From Roseateles puraquae (GTDB lineage: Bacteria > Pseudomonadota > Gammaproteobacteria > Burkholderiales > Burkholderiaceae_C): a DNA stretch of 64,000 bases. The notes under the pieces were generated by a model. The model made no database searches, had not been told where the DNA came from, and saw nothing but the letters and a program-made list of their open reading frames with translations. Positions 50,022-62,320 of this stretch are shown here, in pieces; within the stretch, counting starts at the first letter, position 1, and every line of letters starts with the position of its first letter. The position numbers and the translations under genes were made by a program. The DNA is taken from NCBI RefSeq assembly GCF_002205845.1, contig NZ_NISI01000001.1:992001-1056000 (forward strand). Direction: 5' to 3'.

Positions 50022-51335
50022 CTAGCGTGTAAAAGGGCCCCAGGTCGGTTCGCGAACCTCAACCAGGGTTACCAGCAGCGGCGTCTTGAACTTGCCGTCG
50101 AGCGTGGTGGTCATCAGCACCTCCTTGCCGCCGGCGCGCGTCGCGTAGACGATCAGCCGGCCATTGGGCGAGAAGGCCGGGCTCTCGTCGTCGCTCGTCT
50201 CGCTGATCTGCTGGGACTGGCCGGTGCCCAGGTCCATGACCGACAGGCGGAAGGCACCGCCCATGCGCGTGATGTAGGCCATCGTGCGGCCGTCCGGGCT
50301 GATGGCCGGGCTGATGTTGTAGTTGCCGCTGAAGGTCACGCGCTCGGCCGCGCCGCCGCCAGCCGGCATGCGGTAGATCTGGGGGCCGCCGCCCCGGTCG
50401 CTGACGAAGTAGATCTTGCTGCCGTCAGGCGCGTAGCAGGCCTCGGTATCGATGGCGCCGCTTTGCGTCAGCCGGCGCAGGCCCGAGCCGTCACGGTTGA
50501 TGACGAACAGCTGCGTGCCGCCCTCGCGCGACAGGCTCAGCGCCAGCTGGCTGCCGTCCGGCGACCATGCGGGCGCGCTGTTGGTGCCTTTGAAATCGGC
50601 CAGCACACGGCGCTGGCCGGTCTGCACGTCCTGGATGCGTACCGTGGCCTTGCGGCTTTCAAAGCTCACATAGGCCAGCTCGCGGCCGTTGGGCGCCCAG
50701 GCCGGCGAGATGATGGGCTCGGGGCTGGTCAGGGCCACCTTGGCACCTTCGCCGTCGGCATCGGCGACCACCAGGCTGTAGCGCGGGCCGGCCTTGGTGA
50801 CGTAGGCCATGCGGGTGGCGAAGACGCCCTTCTCGCCCGTCAGCTTTTCGTAGATGGTGTCGGCGATGCGGTGAGCCGCCAGGCGGGCGTCGTCCGGGTG
50901 CACGGCCTGGGCCTGGCCCACCAGTTCGCTACCCTTGACGACATCCCAGAGCTTGAAGCGGATATCCAGCCGGCCATCGGCCAGTCGCGTGACAGAGCCC
51001 GCCGCCAGCGCGTCGGCCTGCCGCGCACGCCAGTCGGCCCAGACGGGGGTGCTGGTTTCGCTCAGCCCGGCCGGCGTGTCCACGCTGCGGAACAAGCCGC
51101 TGCGCTCCAGGTCGGCTCGCACGATGGCGGCGATGGGCTGCGTCGAGGCCTTGGCGTCGTCGCGGAAGTCGACGATGCCGACCGGGATGCGCGAGCCGCC
51201 CACGCCGGAGATGTCGATGCGCACCTGGGCCCAGGCCGGCGCAGCGCCCCAGGCCATCACGCCGGACAGGGCAGACAAGGTAACCAGGCGGCGACGTGAG
51301 ACCGTCGCCAGGGGGAACGCAGTGGGTTCGAGCAT
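50022..51335 (-). CDS. tolB: Tol-Pal system beta-propeller protein TolB
   Basis: This 437-residue protein starts at ATG 51335. The signal segment (SRRRLVTLSALSGVMAWGAAPAWA) carries an RRRL sequence that could act as a Tat signal. The N-domain has VGIVDFRDDAKA. Six propeller repeats follow with the typical SPDG / AWSPDGSQLALS and ISPDGRTMAYI pattern. It is periplasmic and mediates TolA-Pal signalling. tolQRA are not adjacent; the gene upstream is rng. Confidence 0.95.
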   Translation of the reverse strand: MLEPTAFPLATVSRRRLVTLSALSGVMAWGAAPAWAQVRIDISGVGGSRIPVGIVDFRDDAKASTQPIAAIVRADLERSGLFRSVDTPAGLSETSTPVWADWRARQADALAAGSVTRLADGRLDIRFKLWDVVKGSELVGQAQAVHPDDARLAAHRIADTIYEKLTGEKGVFATRMAYVTKAGPRYSLVVADADGEGAKVALTSPEPIISPAWAPNGRELAYVSFESRKATVRIQDVQTGQRRVLADFKGTNSAPAWSPDGSQLALSLSREGGTQLFVINRDGSGLRRLTQSGAIDTEACYAPDGSKIYFVSDRGGGPQIYRMPAGGGAAERVTFSGNYNISPAISPDGRTMAYITRMGGAFRLSVMDLGTGQSQQISETSDDESPAFSPNGRLIVYATRAGGKEVLMTTTLDGKFKTPLLVTLVEVREPTWGPFTR

Positions 51336-51407
51336 GGCGCGGCATTTTGCCGCACGCAGCCGGTTTGTAACGTCAGACAAGGCCGCGTCGGCCGGGGCGC
51401 AGGCCCG

Positions 51408-52892
51408 TCAGAGCAGCACGATGTCGTAGTGCTCGGTCTGGTTGGTGGGCTCGGCCGTCAGTGAGATGGGCTTACCGATGAAGTCAGACAGCCCTGCGAG
51501 ATGCGCGCTTTCCTCGTCGAGCAGCATCTCGACCACATTGGCCGCCGCGACCACGCGGAATTCTCGCGGCGAGAACTGACGTGCCTCACGCAGGATCTCG
51601 CGCAGGATGTCGTAGCAGACCGACCGCGCGGTCTTGACCTGCCCGCGGCCCTCGCAGGTCGGGCAGGGCTCGCAGAGCATGCGCGAAAGCGATTCGCGCG
51701 TGCGCTTGCGCGTCATCTCCACGAGGCCCAGTTGCGTGAAGCCGCCCACGGTCACCTTGGTGCGGTCCCGGCTCAACTGCTTCTTGAACTCGCTCAGCAC
51801 GGCGGCCTTGTGCTCTTCCTTCGTCATGTCGATGAAGTCGACGATGATGATGCCGCCCAGGTTGCGCAGGCGCAGCTGACGGGCAATCGCGCCGGCCGCT
51901 TCGAGGTTGGTCTTGAAGATGGTCTCGTCGAAGTTCTTGGCGCCCACGAAGCCGCCGGTGTTGACGTCGATGGTCGTCATCGCCTCGGTCTGGTCGAACA
52001 CCAGCGAGCCGCCCGACTTCAGTTCCACCTTGCGCGCCAGCGCGCGGGCGATCTCGGCATCGACATTGCAAAGATCGAAAATGGGCCGCTCGCCCCGGTA
52101 GTGCTCCAGCTTGGTGGTGGCAGCCGGCATGAAGGTCTCGCCGAACTGCCGAAGCACGTCGTACTGCATCCTGGAGTCGATGCGGATGGAGCCGGTGCGC
52201 TCGCTGGTCAGGTCGCGCAGCACGCGCTCCACCAGGCTCAGGTCCTGGTGCAGCAGGTTGGCGGGCGGGGTGGTGAGGGCCTTCTCGCGGATCTGGTGCC
52301 AGGTCTTGCGCAGGTAGGCGATGTCAGCGGCCAGTTCGTCGTCGGTCGCGTCTTCGGCATTGGTGCGCAGGATGAAGCCCCCGCCGCCGCCTTGTTCCTT
52401 GGTGCCGACCAGCGCCTGCATCCGCGCCCGCAGAGACTCGCGCGTCTCGGGCGAGCCGATCTTCTGGCTGATGCCGATGTGCTCATCCTGAGGCAAATAG
52501 ACCAGCATGCGGCCCGCGATGCTGATCTGGCTCGACAGCCGCGCACCCTTGGTGCCGATCGGATCCTTGATGACCTGCACCGTCAGCGGCTGGCCTTCGA
52601 ACACCAGGCGCTCGATGGGTGTGGGCGGCGTGTCGTGGCCGTGGTTGCGCCCGTGGCCAAACTGCGCAGCGGTGTGCAGGTCGGCCACGTGCAGAAAGGC
52701 GGCGCGCTCCAGACCGATGTCGATGAAGGCACTCTGCATGCCGGGCAGCACGCGCACCACCTTGCCGAGATAGACGTTGCCCACCAGGCCCCGCTCCAAC
52801 GTGCGCTCGATGTGCAATTCCTGCACGGCGCCGTTCTCGACCACGGCCACTCGCGTCTCCTGCGGTGACCAGTTGATCAGGATGTCTTCCAT
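51408..52892 (-). CDS. rng: ribonuclease G
   Basis: This 494-residue protein starts MEDILINWSPQETRVAVVENG and has an S1 domain (NVYLGKVVRVLPGMQSAFIDIGLERAAFLH), then the RNase H-like catalytic part with FDQTEAMTTIDVNTGGFVG and GGIIIVDFIDM. The zinc-link CxxC is in CEPCPTCEGRG. RNase G matures the 5' end of 16S rRNA and cuts mRNAs. The size (489 in E. coli) and lack of the long RNase E tail support RNase G. Confidence 0.95.
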   Translation of the reverse strand: MEDILINWSPQETRVAVVENGAVQELHIERTLERGLVGNVYLGKVVRVLPGMQSAFIDIGLERAAFLHVADLHTAAQFGHGRNHGHDTPPTPIERLVFEGQPLTVQVIKDPIGTKGARLSSQISIAGRMLVYLPQDEHIGISQKIGSPETRESLRARMQALVGTKEQGGGGGFILRTNAEDATDDELAADIAYLRKTWHQIREKALTTPPANLLHQDLSLVERVLRDLTSERTGSIRIDSRMQYDVLRQFGETFMPAATTKLEHYRGERPIFDLCNVDAEIARALARKVELKSGGSLVFDQTEAMTTIDVNTGGFVGAKNFDETIFKTNLEAAGAIARQLRLRNLGGIIIVDFIDMTKEEHKAAVLSEFKKQLSRDRTKVTVGGFTQLGLVEMTRKRTRESLSRMLCEPCPTCEGRGQVKTARSVCYDILREILREARQFSPREFRVVAAANVVEMLLDEESAHLAGLSDFIGKPISLTAEPTNQTEHYDIVLL

Positions 52893-52977
52893 CGCGAACC
52901 TTTGAATGCTGACGGTTGCGCACGGGCATGCGCGCAGGCGTCAGGACTCGAACCGGCGGGAGCGGCCCGCCCGCCAC

Positions 52978-53580
52978 TCAGACGTTGACGCCAAATTTGG
53001 CCAACAGCGTCGCCGTCTCAAAGAGGGGCAACCCCATGATGCCCGAGTAGCTGCCTGAAATGTTCACGATCCAGGCAGCCGCCTGGCTCTGGATGGCATA
53101 AGCCCCTGCCTTTCCGAAGGGTTCACGGCTGGCGACGTAGCGGGCGATCTGCGCGGGCGACAGGGGCGCGAACTCCACCGTGGACACCTGCAACGCCTGC
53201 TCGTACCGCACGCCATCGGACACCGCGATCGCCGTGATCACGCGATGCTGCCGGCCCGACATCAACGTCAGCATGCGGGCTGCGTCGGCATCGTCGACCG
53301 GTTTACCGAGGATGAGTTGATCGACGGCCACGGTCGTGTCGGCACACAGGATGACGCCGGGCGCCACGCCACGCGCCGCGCGCCGGGCCACGGCAGCATC
53401 GAGCTTGGCCCGTGTGACGCGCGCGCAATAGACCTCCGGCACCTCACCCGGCTGCACGGCTTCCAGCGCCTCCGCGTCCTCGTCGTCGCCAGGCAGCAGC
53501 AGTTCAGGGTGCAGACCCAACTGCCCGAGCAACTGCAGGCGGCGCGGGCTCTGGGAGGCGAGGTAGAGCAAGGGCGTCAT
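52978..53580 (-). CDS. maf: Maf-family nucleotide pyrophosphatase
   Basis: This 200-residue protein has the Maf N-terminal motif [19 protein letters not shown], the catalytic Asp in [11 protein letters not shown], and the C-terminal [26 protein letters not shown]. The family hydrolyses dTTP, UTP and modified nucleotides. ATG 53580 is chosen by the motif position and overlaps the rlmH stop by 4 nt. Confidence 0.93.
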   Translation of the reverse strand: MTPLLYLASQSPRRLQLLGQLGLHPELLLPGDDEDAEALEAVQPGEVPEVYCARVTRAKLDAAVARRAARGVAPGVILCADTTVAVDQLILGKPVDDADAARMLTLMSGRQHRVITAIAVSDGVRYEQALQVSTVEFAPLSPAQIARYVASREPFGKAGAYAIQSQAAAWIVNISGSYSGIMGLPLFETATLLAKFGVNV

Positions 53581-54044
53581 TCGCGGTGGTAGGGATGGCC
53601 GGTGGTGACGGTCCACGCCCGGTACAGGCCCTCGGCCAGCAGCACCCGGGCGAAGGCATGCGGCAGCGTCAGGTCAGACAGGCGCAGGGTCTCGTCAGCC
53701 GTGGCCTTGAGATCGGGATGCAGGCCGTCAGGCCCGCCGATGATGAGGGCGGCGTCGCGGCCTTCCCCCATCCAGAGCCTGAGCCGCTCGGCTAGCTGTA
53801 CGGTCGTGCGACGTTCGCCGCGCTCGTCCAGGATGATGCGGCGCACCCCCTTCGGCAGGGCCGCCTCGATGCGCGCGGCCTCGGCCGCCATCAGCTGCTC
53901 GGCGGTCTTGCTGCCGCGCGTCTCCGCCTTGACCGCTTTCAGCTCCAGCCGGAGCTCGGGCGGAAAGCGCTTGGCAAAGTCGTCGTAAGCCGTGTCGGCC
54001 CAGGCCGGCTGGCGCTGGCCCACGGCAACGAGGAACAGCCGCAT
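53577..54044 (-). CDS. rlmH: 23S rRNA (pseudouridine(1915)-N(3))-methyltransferase RlmH
   Basis: This 155-residue SPOUT methyltransferase begins [15 protein letters not shown]. It has LDERG, the AdoMet-knot [12 protein letters not shown] and the C-terminal [18 protein letters not shown], all diagnostic for RlmH. It starts in a TGATG overlap with rsfS. The rsfS-rlmH-maf-rng order is conserved in betaproteobacteria. Confidence 0.97.
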   Translation of the reverse strand: MRLFLVAVGQRQPAWADTAYDDFAKRFPPELRLELKAVKAETRGSKTAEQLMAAEAARIEAALPKGVRRIILDERGERRTTVQLAERLRLWMGEGRDAALIIGGPDGLHPDLKATADETLRLSDLTLPHAFARVLLAEGLYRAWTVTTGHPYHRE

Positions 54045-54766
54045 CAGCCCTTCTTGGCCGCGGTCTTCTTGGCAGCAGCCTTGGCCGGCGCAGCCTTGGC
54101 AGCGACCTTCTTGGCCGCCGTCTTCACCGGCGCGGACTTCTTTGCGGCCGGCTTGCCCGCAGGCTTGGCGGTCGTCTTCTTCGCAGCGGGCTTCGCAGCA
54201 CCCACCTTGATCGTCTTGGCCACCGGCGTCTTGGCGCCCACCACGCGGCTCACGCCCTTCTTGGCGGGCGTGGCCTTCTTGGCGGCGGGGGCCGCCTTCT
54301 TGGCGGGTGCCTTGGCCGCAGGCTTGGTAGCGGTCTTGGCGACCGGCTTGGCGGGGGCCTTGCTCGTCGACTTCTTCGCCGGCGCCTCGTCTTCCGAGGC
54401 CTTGACCAGCTTCACCTCGCCGCTGCCGACCTTCAGCTTGACCGGCTTGCCGCCCCAGATTTCTTCGAGGCGGTAGTAGTCGCGGATGGCGGGCTGCATC
54501 ACGTGCACGACGGCAGCGCCGCAGTCCACGATGATCCATTCACCGTTGTCCTCGCCCTCGGTCCGCATGACCTGCATGCCGCGACCCTTGACGGTCTCGC
54601 GCACGCTGGAGGCCAGGGCCTTGGTCTGCCGGTTGCTCGTGCCCGACGCCACGATGACGCGCTCGAACAGCGGCGACAGATGCTCCGTGTTGAACACGAC
54701 GATGTTCTGGGCCTTCACGTCTTCAAGACCATCGACGATGGCGCGTTGCAGCTTGCGGATGTCCAT
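54044..54766 (-). CDS. rsfS: ribosome silencing factor RsfS with a long Lys/Ala tail
   Basis: This is a 240-residue protein, twice the usual length. Residues 1-115 are canonical RsfS ([69 protein letters not shown]). From about 118 to the end is a low-complexity tail of repeated PAKK, AAKK and KPAAK units, like histone H1-type bacterial proteins. RsfS binds L14 on the 50S subunit and blocks subunit joining in starvation. The tail probably binds RNA or DNA, by composition only. Confidence 0.92.
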   Translation of the reverse strand: MDIRKLQRAIVDGLEDVKAQNIVVFNTEHLSPLFERVIVASGTSNRQTKALASSVRETVKGRGMQVMRTEGEDNGEWIIVDCGAAVVHVMQPAIRDYYRLEEIWGGKPVKLKVGSGEVKLVKASEDEAPAKKSTSKAPAKPVAKTATKPAAKAPAKKAAPAAKKATPAKKGVSRVVGAKTPVAKTIKVGAAKPAAKKTTAKPAGKPAAKKSAPVKTAAKKVAAKAAPAKAAAKKTAAKKG

Positions 54767-54769
54767 GCT

Positions 54770-55360
54770 TTACTTTTTCTCGTAGAGGCGGTGCGAAGCA
54801 ATATAGCTCGCGACCTCGGCGCCCACCATGGGGCTGATGTCCTGGCCCTGCGCAACGGCGTCGCGCACGGCGGTGGACGAAATCGGGAGTTCGGGCAGCG
54901 CCAGCACACGCAAGCGGTGCGGTGGCAGGCCCGGCGGGGTGACAACGGCTTCACCGCCGCGTGGCACGACGACCAGCGTGGCGAGCGAGACGACGGTCTC
55001 GACCTGGTACCAGGTCGGCAGCCGGGCATATTGATCCTGGCCGATGAGGAACATCAGTTCCGCCCCGGGATTCTCGCCGCTGAACTCGCGCAGCGTGTCA
55101 GCGGTGAAGCTGGGCCCACGGCGCTGCAATTCGCGCTCATCGAGCCGGAACTGCGGCTCCGAGGCAATCAGCCGCGCGACCATGGCCGCCCGGTGCGAAC
55201 CGGCCGCCATGACCTGGTCGGGCTTCTGCCACTGGCGACCTGCGGGCAGCCAGACCAGTTGATCCGGGCCCAACGCCTGCTGCACGAATCGCGCGAAGGC
55301 CAGGTGACCCAGGTGCGGCGGATCGAAGCTGCCGCCAAACAGCGCCAGTCTCAAAGCCAC
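54770..55360 (-). CDS. nadD: nicotinate-nucleotide adenylyltransferase
   Basis: This 196-residue protein has the nucleotidyltransferase motif [16 protein letters not shown] and the C-terminal [13 protein letters not shown]. It makes NaAD from nicotinate mononucleotide in de novo NAD synthesis. GTG 55360 overlaps the hemF stop by 10 nt. It is followed 3 bp on by rsfS, a common pairing. Confidence 0.95.
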   Translation of the reverse strand: MALRLALFGGSFDPPHLGHLAFARFVQQALGPDQLVWLPAGRQWQKPDQVMAAGSHRAAMVARLIASEPQFRLDERELQRRGPSFTADTLREFSGENPGAELMFLIGQDQYARLPTWYQVETVVSLATLVVVPRGGEAVVTPPGLPPHRLRVLALPELPISSTAVRDAVAQGQDISPMVGAEVASYIASHRLYEKK

Positions 55361-56286
55361 AACCCCGTCGGCGTCTCGTTCACCCAGTCACGTGGCCGCA
55401 GGAAGTCGGTGTAGAGGCGCGCCTCAGGCGTGCCAGGTTCGGGCGCCCAGTCGTAGCGCCAGCTCACCTGGGGCGGCATGGACATCAGGATGGACTCCGT
55501 GCGCCCACCTGACTGCAAGCCAAACAAGGTGCCGCGGTCCCACACCAGGTTGAACTCGACGTAACGGCCGCGCCGGTAGGCCTGGAAGTCCCGCTCGCGC
55601 TCGCCATAGGCATAGCCCTGGCGACGCTCAACGATCGGCAGGTAGGCCGACAGGAAGGCATCGCCCACCGAACGGATCAGGCCGAAGCCTCGGTCAAAGC
55701 CGCCCTCGGCATAGTCGTCGAAGAAGATGCCGCCGACGCCACGCGGCTCGTTGCGATGCTTCAGGAAGAAGTACTCATCGCACCAGGCCTTGAACTTCGG
55801 GTGCAGGTCAGGCCCGTGCGGCGCCAGCGCGTCGCGGCAGACACGGTGGAAGTGCTGGGCGTCGCGCTCGTAGCCGTAATACGGCGTCAGGTCCATGCCT
55901 CCGCCGAACCACGTCACGGCCGGCGCATGCTCCGGCAGGGCGGCAAACATGCGCACGTTCATGTGCACCGTCGGCACGAAGGGGTTGTGCGGGTGGATGA
56001 CCAGCGACACGCCCATGGCCTCGAAAGGCGCGCCGGCCAGCTCCGGGCGGTGCTGCGTGGCCGAAGGCGGCAGCACACGACCTTTCACGTGCGAGAAATT
56101 GACACCGCCGCGCTCGAACACCGCGCCGCCCTCGATGAGGCGAGACAGGCCGTCACCCTCCAGCCGGCCACCCGGCTCGCGGCTCCAGCCGTCACGCAGG
56201 AACGGGTTGCCATCGGCCGCTTCCAGCGCGGTCACGATGCGCTGTTGCAAGTCGAGCAGATAGTCGCGAACGGCTTGTGAATTCAT
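55351..56286 (-). CDS. hemF: oxygen-dependent coproporphyrinogen III oxidase
   Basis: This 311-residue protein has [50 protein letters not shown] and [35 protein letters not shown], the conserved HemF blocks. It converts coproporphyrinogen III to protoporphyrinogen IX in heme synthesis and needs oxygen, so the organism is aerobic or facultative. It overlaps the neighbouring acyltransferase by 4 nt. Confidence 0.97.
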   Translation of the reverse strand: MNSQAVRDYLLDLQQRIVTALEAADGNPFLRDGWSREPGGRLEGDGLSRLIEGGAVFERGGVNFSHVKGRVLPPSATQHRPELAGAPFEAMGVSLVIHPHNPFVPTVHMNVRMFAALPEHAPAVTWFGGGMDLTPYYGYERDAQHFHRVCRDALAPHGPDLHPKFKAWCDEYFFLKHRNEPRGVGGIFFDDYAEGGFDRGFGLIRSVGDAFLSAYLPIVERRQGYAYGERERDFQAYRRGRYVEFNLVWDRGTLFGLQSGGRTESILMSMPPQVSWRYDWAPEPGTPEARLYTDFLRPRDWVNETPTGLWL

Positions 56287-56924
56287 GGGCGCGGACCTGG
56301 TGAAGTGGCACGGGGCTGGATGGGACTGGCCAGCGCGGGGCGCTTGCCAACCCGAGGGCCGAGGTAGGTGGCAAAGGCGGCGAAATCAGCCGAGATGTCA
56401 CCGGTCAACTGCACGAAGCGGGTCAGCGACACGACCCGCTCACGGAAATCAAAGTAGCACAGGCCCACCGGCACACCCGCTTGCACCGCCACCTGGTAGG
56501 CCCCGGTGCGCCAGCCGGTGGTCAGCGACCGCGTGCCCTCGGGCGCCACGGCCAGCCAGAAGCGCTCGCCGCGTGCGGCGGCCGCCTGCATCTGCTGCAC
56601 GGTGTCGCCCACCATGCCGTGCCGGCTGCTGCGATCCACCGCAACGCCGCCCAGATACCGCACCCAGCGGCCCAGCACCGGCACGCTGAACAGGCTGTCC
56701 TTGGCCCAGAAGCGCAACTGCAGGCCCAGCGCCCACTTGGCCAGCAGCCCGACGACGAAATCCCAGTTGGACGTGTGCGGGTACACCAGGATGACGCCCT
56801 GCTCTGCCGGCAATCCGGGCGAGTCCACCCGCCAACCAAACAGGCGCAACACCGCACGGGCCAGGCGGCTTTCACGGCCGTGGGGGTGCAGCGGCCCGGG
56901 CAGAACGGTGGGCGTGTGGCTCAA
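56283..56924 (-). CDS. lysophospholipid acyltransferase family protein
   Basis: This 213-residue PlsC-type protein has the catalytic HTSNWD motif (HX4D), the phosphate-binding region VAPEGTRS and [27 protein letters not shown]. It probably acylates a glycerolipid at the inner membrane. It overlaps hemF and purD by 4 nt each, so all three are in one transcript. Confidence 0.88.
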   Translation of the reverse strand: MSHTPTVLPGPLHPHGRESRLARAVLRLFGWRVDSPGLPAEQGVILVYPHTSNWDFVVGLLAKWALGLQLRFWAKDSLFSVPVLGRWVRYLGGVAVDRSSRHGMVGDTVQQMQAAAARGERFWLAVAPEGTRSLTTGWRTGAYQVAVQAGVPVGLCYFDFRERVVSLTRFVQLTGDISADFAAFATYLGPRVGKRPALASPIQPRATSPGPRP

Positions 56925-58207
56925 CGCTTGATGGCCCGGTGGCCGATGTCGGAACGGTACTGGCGCCCGGCAAACTGGATGCCGGCCACCACGTCGTAGG
57001 CCCGCTGCGCCGCCGTGCGCACCGACTCACCGAGCGCCGTCACGCACAGCACGCGGCCGCCACTGGTCACCAGCTGGCCATCCGCCATGGCCGTGCCCGC
57101 GTGGAAGACCATGGCCTCGTCTTCATCATCCGGCAGGCCCGTGATCACATCGCCCTTGCGCGGCTGCAGCGGATAGCCCTCCGCCGCCAGCACCACGCCC
57201 AGCGCGACGCGCCTGTCCCACTGCAGCTCGACCTGGTCGAGCGTGCCGTCGGTGGCGTGCATCAGCAACTCGAACAGGTCACTCTTGAGCCGCATCATGA
57301 TCGGCTGGGTCTCGGGGTCGCCCATGCGCGTGTTGAACTCGACGGTGCGCGGCTGGCCGTGCTCGTCGATCATCAGGCCGGCGTAGAGGAAGCCCGTGAA
57401 GGGATGACCATCCTTGGCCATGCCGGCGATGGTGGGCTGGATGATCTCGTGCATGACCTTGGCATGCACGTTCGGCGTCACGACCGGCGCGGGCGAGTAG
57501 GCGCCCATGCCGCCCGTGTTGGGGCCGGCATCGCCGTCCTGCAGGCGCTTGTGGTCCTGGCTGGTGGCCAGGGACACGACGTGCTTGCCGTCACACACGA
57601 CGATGAAGCTCGCCTCCTCGCCGGCCAGGAAGTCCTCGATGACGACGCGCGCACCGCCGGCGTTGTGGGTCACGCCCAGCTTGTTGTCTTCCAGGATCCA
57701 GCGGATGGCTTCATGCGCTTCTTCCAGCGTCATGGCCACGACCACGCCCTTGCCGGCCGCCAGCCCGTCGGCCTTGATGACGATCGGCGCGCCGCGGCCG
57801 TCGACATAGGCGTGCGCGGCGGCCGCGTCGGAGAAGGTTTCGTAGGCCGCTGTCGGGATTCCGTGGCGCTTCATGAAGTCCTTGGCAAAGGCCTTGGAGC
57901 TTTCAAGCTGCGCGGCAGCCTGGGTCGGGCCGAAGATGCGCAGACCGCGTGCACGGAACTCGTCCACCACACCGGCCGCCAGGGCCGCCTCGGGGCCCAC
58001 CACGGTCAGCGTGATCTTCTGGGCGATGGCGAACTCGGCCAGGGCCTTCACGTCGGTCACGCCGATGGGCACGGTCTGCAGACGCTCATCGCGCGCCGTG
58101 CCGCCATTCCCGGGCGCGACGAACACCTGGCTCACGCGCTCGGCCTGGGCCAGCTTCCAGGCCAGGGCGTGCTCACGGCCGCCGTTGCCCATGACTAGGA
58201 CTCGCAT
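56921..58207 (-). CDS. purD: phosphoribosylamine-glycine ligase
   Basis: This 428-residue ATP-grasp enzyme begins [21 protein letters not shown] and has PIVIKADGLAAGKGVVVAMT, EDFLAGEEASFIVVCDG and FLYAGLMIDEHGQPRTVEFNTRMGDPETQP. It catalyses the second step of purine synthesis. Its start overlaps the yebC stop by 1 nt. Confidence 0.97.
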   Translation of the reverse strand: MRVLVMGNGGREHALAWKLAQAERVSQVFVAPGNGGTARDERLQTVPIGVTDVKALAEFAIAQKITLTVVGPEAALAAGVVDEFRARGLRIFGPTQAAAQLESSKAFAKDFMKRHGIPTAAYETFSDAAAAHAYVDGRGAPIVIKADGLAAGKGVVVAMTLEEAHEAIRWILEDNKLGVTHNAGGARVVIEDFLAGEEASFIVVCDGKHVVSLATSQDHKRLQDGDAGPNTGGMGAYSPAPVVTPNVHAKVMHEIIQPTIAGMAKDGHPFTGFLYAGLMIDEHGQPRTVEFNTRMGDPETQPIMMRLKSDLFELLMHATDGTLDQVELQWDRRVALGVVLAAEGYPLQPRKGDVITGLPDDEDEAMVFHAGTAMADGQLVTSGGRVLCVTALGESVRTAAQRAYDVVAGIQFAGRQYRSDIGHRAIKR

Positions 58208-58929
58208 CAGTTCAGCTCGGCGTTGTGGTAGACCGCCTGGACATCGTCCAGGTCTTCGATGACGTCCAGCAGCTTTTGCATGCGCTCGGCGTCTTCGCCG
58301 GTCAGCTCGATGGTGTTCTCGGCGCGCATGGTCACTTCCGCCAGTTCGGGCACGAGCCCCGCGGCCTCCAGGGCCGCCTTGACGACTTCATAGTCGGCCG
58401 GGGCGGTCAGCACCTCGATGGCCCCGTCGTCACCGGTGATGACGTCCTCAGCGCCCGCGTCCAGGGCCACTTCCATGACCTTGTCTTCGGAGGTGCCGGG
58501 CGCGAACAGGAACTGGCCGCAGTGCTTGAACTGGAATGCCACCGAGCCGTCGGTGCCCATGTTGCCGCCGTACTTGCTGAAGGCGTGGCGCACCTCGGCC
58601 ACCGTGCGGACGCGGTTGTCCGTCATGGTGTCCAGCATGATGGCCGCGCCACCGATGCCATAGCCTTCGTAGCGGATTTCCTCGTAGGTCAGGCCATCGA
58701 TGTTGCCGCTGGCCTTGTCGATGTTGTACTTGATACGGTCCGCCGGCATGTTGGCGGCCTTGGCCTTGTCCACCGCCAGGCGCAGGCGGGGGTTGTCCTT
58801 GATGTCAGGGCCGCCCTGGCGCGCGGCGACCGTGATCTCACGGATGATGCGAGTCCAGATCTTGCCGCGCTTCTCGTCCTGGCGACCTTTGCGATGCTGG
58901 ATGTTGGCCCATTTGGAATGACCGGCCAT
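58207..58929 (-). CDS. yebC: YebC/PmpR-family DNA-binding / translation regulatory protein
   Basis: This 240-residue protein begins [22 protein letters not shown], the YebC start, and contains [23 protein letters not shown] and [20 protein letters not shown]. Family members act as regulators, and some relieve ribosome stalling at prolines. ATG 58929 is chosen by that conserved start; the frame stays open upstream without support. Confidence 0.95.
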   Translation of the reverse strand: MAGHSKWANIQHRKGRQDEKRGKIWTRIIREITVAARQGGPDIKDNPRLRLAVDKAKAANMPADRIKYNIDKASGNIDGLTYEEIRYEGYGIGGAAIMLDTMTDNRVRTVAEVRHAFSKYGGNMGTDGSVAFQFKHCGQFLFAPGTSEDKVMEVALDAGAEDVITGDDGAIEVLTAPADYEVVKAALEAAGLVPELAEVTMRAENTIELTGEDAERMQKLLDVIEDLDDVQAVYHNAELN

Positions 58930-59013
58930 AGGTTGGCTCCTGGGGGGCTGCGCTTGCGGCAGACCGTTTATCGTTGAGTAGCCTTTGATTTTAGAGGACG
59001 CCCTCGCACTGCC

Positions 59014-60585
<1,572 letters not shown>

Positions 60586-60659
60586 ACCGTCGACGCGCCC
60601 CCGCCGTTCATGCAGACTCCGTGAGCCCGCTCGACAGGGCAACACACGGGGGACAAGGC

Positions 60660-62219
60660 ATGAATGCTCTGAAGCAATTGCGCATTGGTAGCCGTCTAGG
60701 GATCGCATTCACCGCAGTGCTGGCGCTGATGGTGATCGTCGCCGCGGTGGGGGTCGTCGGCATCTTCCGCGTCGCCGCCGGGCTGGAGACGGTCTACCGC
60801 GACCGCACCGTGCCCTTGGCGCAGCTGGGGGAGCTGAACAACCTGTCCACCCGCAATCGCCTCATCATCGTGGAGATGTTGCGCTCGCCCGGCTTTGATG
60901 AGATCAAGCGGCGCAGCGAGGAACTCTCGGGCAACATCAAGCGCGGCCAGACCGTGCTGGACGAGTACCTGAGCAGCAAGCTGACCGATACCGAGCGTGA
61001 CCTGGCACAGCGCTTCGTCGCGGCCCGCAAGGCCTACATCGAGGAAGGCCTGCTGCCCGTCAGCACGGCGTTGTCCACCGGCGGCATGAGCACGGCGCTG
61101 CAGATCTACGAGGAAAAGACCCTGCCCCTGGGCACCAAGGCGCGCGACCTGGCAGACCAGTTGGTCAAGCTGCAGATCGACGAAGCCGCCGCCGAGTTCA
61201 AGCGCGCGGAAGGCACCCGGTCCATGGCCGTGGGCACCACCGTGGCGCTCACCGTCGCTGCGCTGCTGCTCGGCGGCGGGCTCGCCTTGCTGATCACGCG
61301 CTCGATCACCGAGCCCGTGCGCCGCGCCGTCGGCTTCGCGCAGGCGGTGGCCGGCGGCGACTTGACCGTGACCATCAACGCCGAAGGCCGCGACGAGATC
61401 GCCGCCCTGCTCTCGGCCCTGGGCGAGATGAACGAAGGCCTGGTCCGGATCGTGCAGCAGGTGCGCCACGGCGCCGACTCCATCCTGACCGGCGCGGGCG
61501 AGATTGCCAGCGGCAATGCCGACCTGTCGCAGCGCACCGAAGAGCAGGCCGCCAACCTGGAAGAAACGGCCGCCTCGATGGAACAGATGAATGCCACCGT
61601 GCGCCAGAACGCCGACACGGCGCAGACGGCCACGCAGCTGGCGCAATCGGCCAGCACGGTCGCCGTGCGGGGTGGCGAGGTGGTGCAGAAGGTCATCAGC
61701 ACGATGGGCGACATCTCGGCCAGCTCGCGCAAGATCGCCGACATCATCGGCACCATCGACGGCATCGCCTTCCAGACCAACATCCTCGCGCTCAACGCTG
61801 CGGTGGAAGCCGCCCGTGCCGGTGAACAAGGCCGGGGCTTCGCGGTCGTGGCGGGCGAGGTGCGGGCCCTGGCCCAGCGCAGCGCACAGGCGGCCCGCGA
61901 GATCAAGGGCCTGATCGGCCAGAGCGTGGATGACGTCGAAGCCGGCTCGCGCCTCGTGGGCGAGGCCGGCAGCACCATGACCGAAATCGTCAGCCAGGTG
62001 AAGCGCGTGGCCGACCTCATCGGTGAGATGGGTTCCGCCACTCAGGAGCAGACCACCGGCATCGGCCAGGTCAGCGAGGCGGTGGCACAGCTGGACCGCG
62101 TCACCCAGCAGAACGCGGCGCTGGTCGAGGAAGCGGCAGCCGCCGCCGACAGCCTGCGCGGCCAGGCCCAGCGCATGAACGAAGTCGTGGGCGTATTCAA
62201 GCTCGGCCGCGAGCACTGA
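60660..62219 (+). CDS. methyl-accepting chemotaxis protein
   Basis: This is a 519-residue receptor. TM1 is about residues 13-35, followed by a periplasmic four-helix bundle domain (about 36-190), TM2 about 193-215, a HAMP domain ([21 protein letters not shown]) and the signalling domain with the conserved tip [36 protein letters not shown]-type hairpin. There is no C-terminal CheR/CheB pentapeptide. The ligand is unknown. ATG 60660 has GGGGGAC upstream. Confidence 0.95.
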   Translation: MNALKQLRIGSRLGIAFTAVLALMVIVAAVGVVGIFRVAAGLETVYRDRTVPLAQLGELNNLSTRNRLIIVEMLRSPGFDEIKRRSEELSGNIKRGQTVLDEYLSSKLTDTERDLAQRFVAARKAYIEEGLLPVSTALSTGGMSTALQIYEEKTLPLGTKARDLADQLVKLQIDEAAAEFKRAEGTRSMAVGTTVALTVAALLLGGGLALLITRSITEPVRRAVGFAQAVAGGDLTVTINAEGRDEIAALLSALGEMNEGLVRIVQQVRHGADSILTGAGEIASGNADLSQRTEEQAANLEETAASMEQMNATVRQNADTAQTATQLAQSASTVAVRGGEVVQKVISTMGDISASSRKIADIIGTIDGIAFQTNILALNAAVEAARAGEQGRGFAVVAGEVRALAQRSAQAAREIKGLIGQSVDDVEAGSRLVGEAGSTMTEIVSQVKRVADLIGEMGSATQEQTTGIGQVSEAVAQLDRVTQQNAALVEEAAAAADSLRGQAQRMNEVVGVFKLGREH

Positions 62220-62320
62220 CGAGCGCCGGCCCGGGTCCGCGAAATCAGACACCGCTGACGGACAACCGCGGCGCAAGCGCCGTACAAGCGCTTTCCAGCA
62301 ACGGTTTTCGGGAGGTTCGC

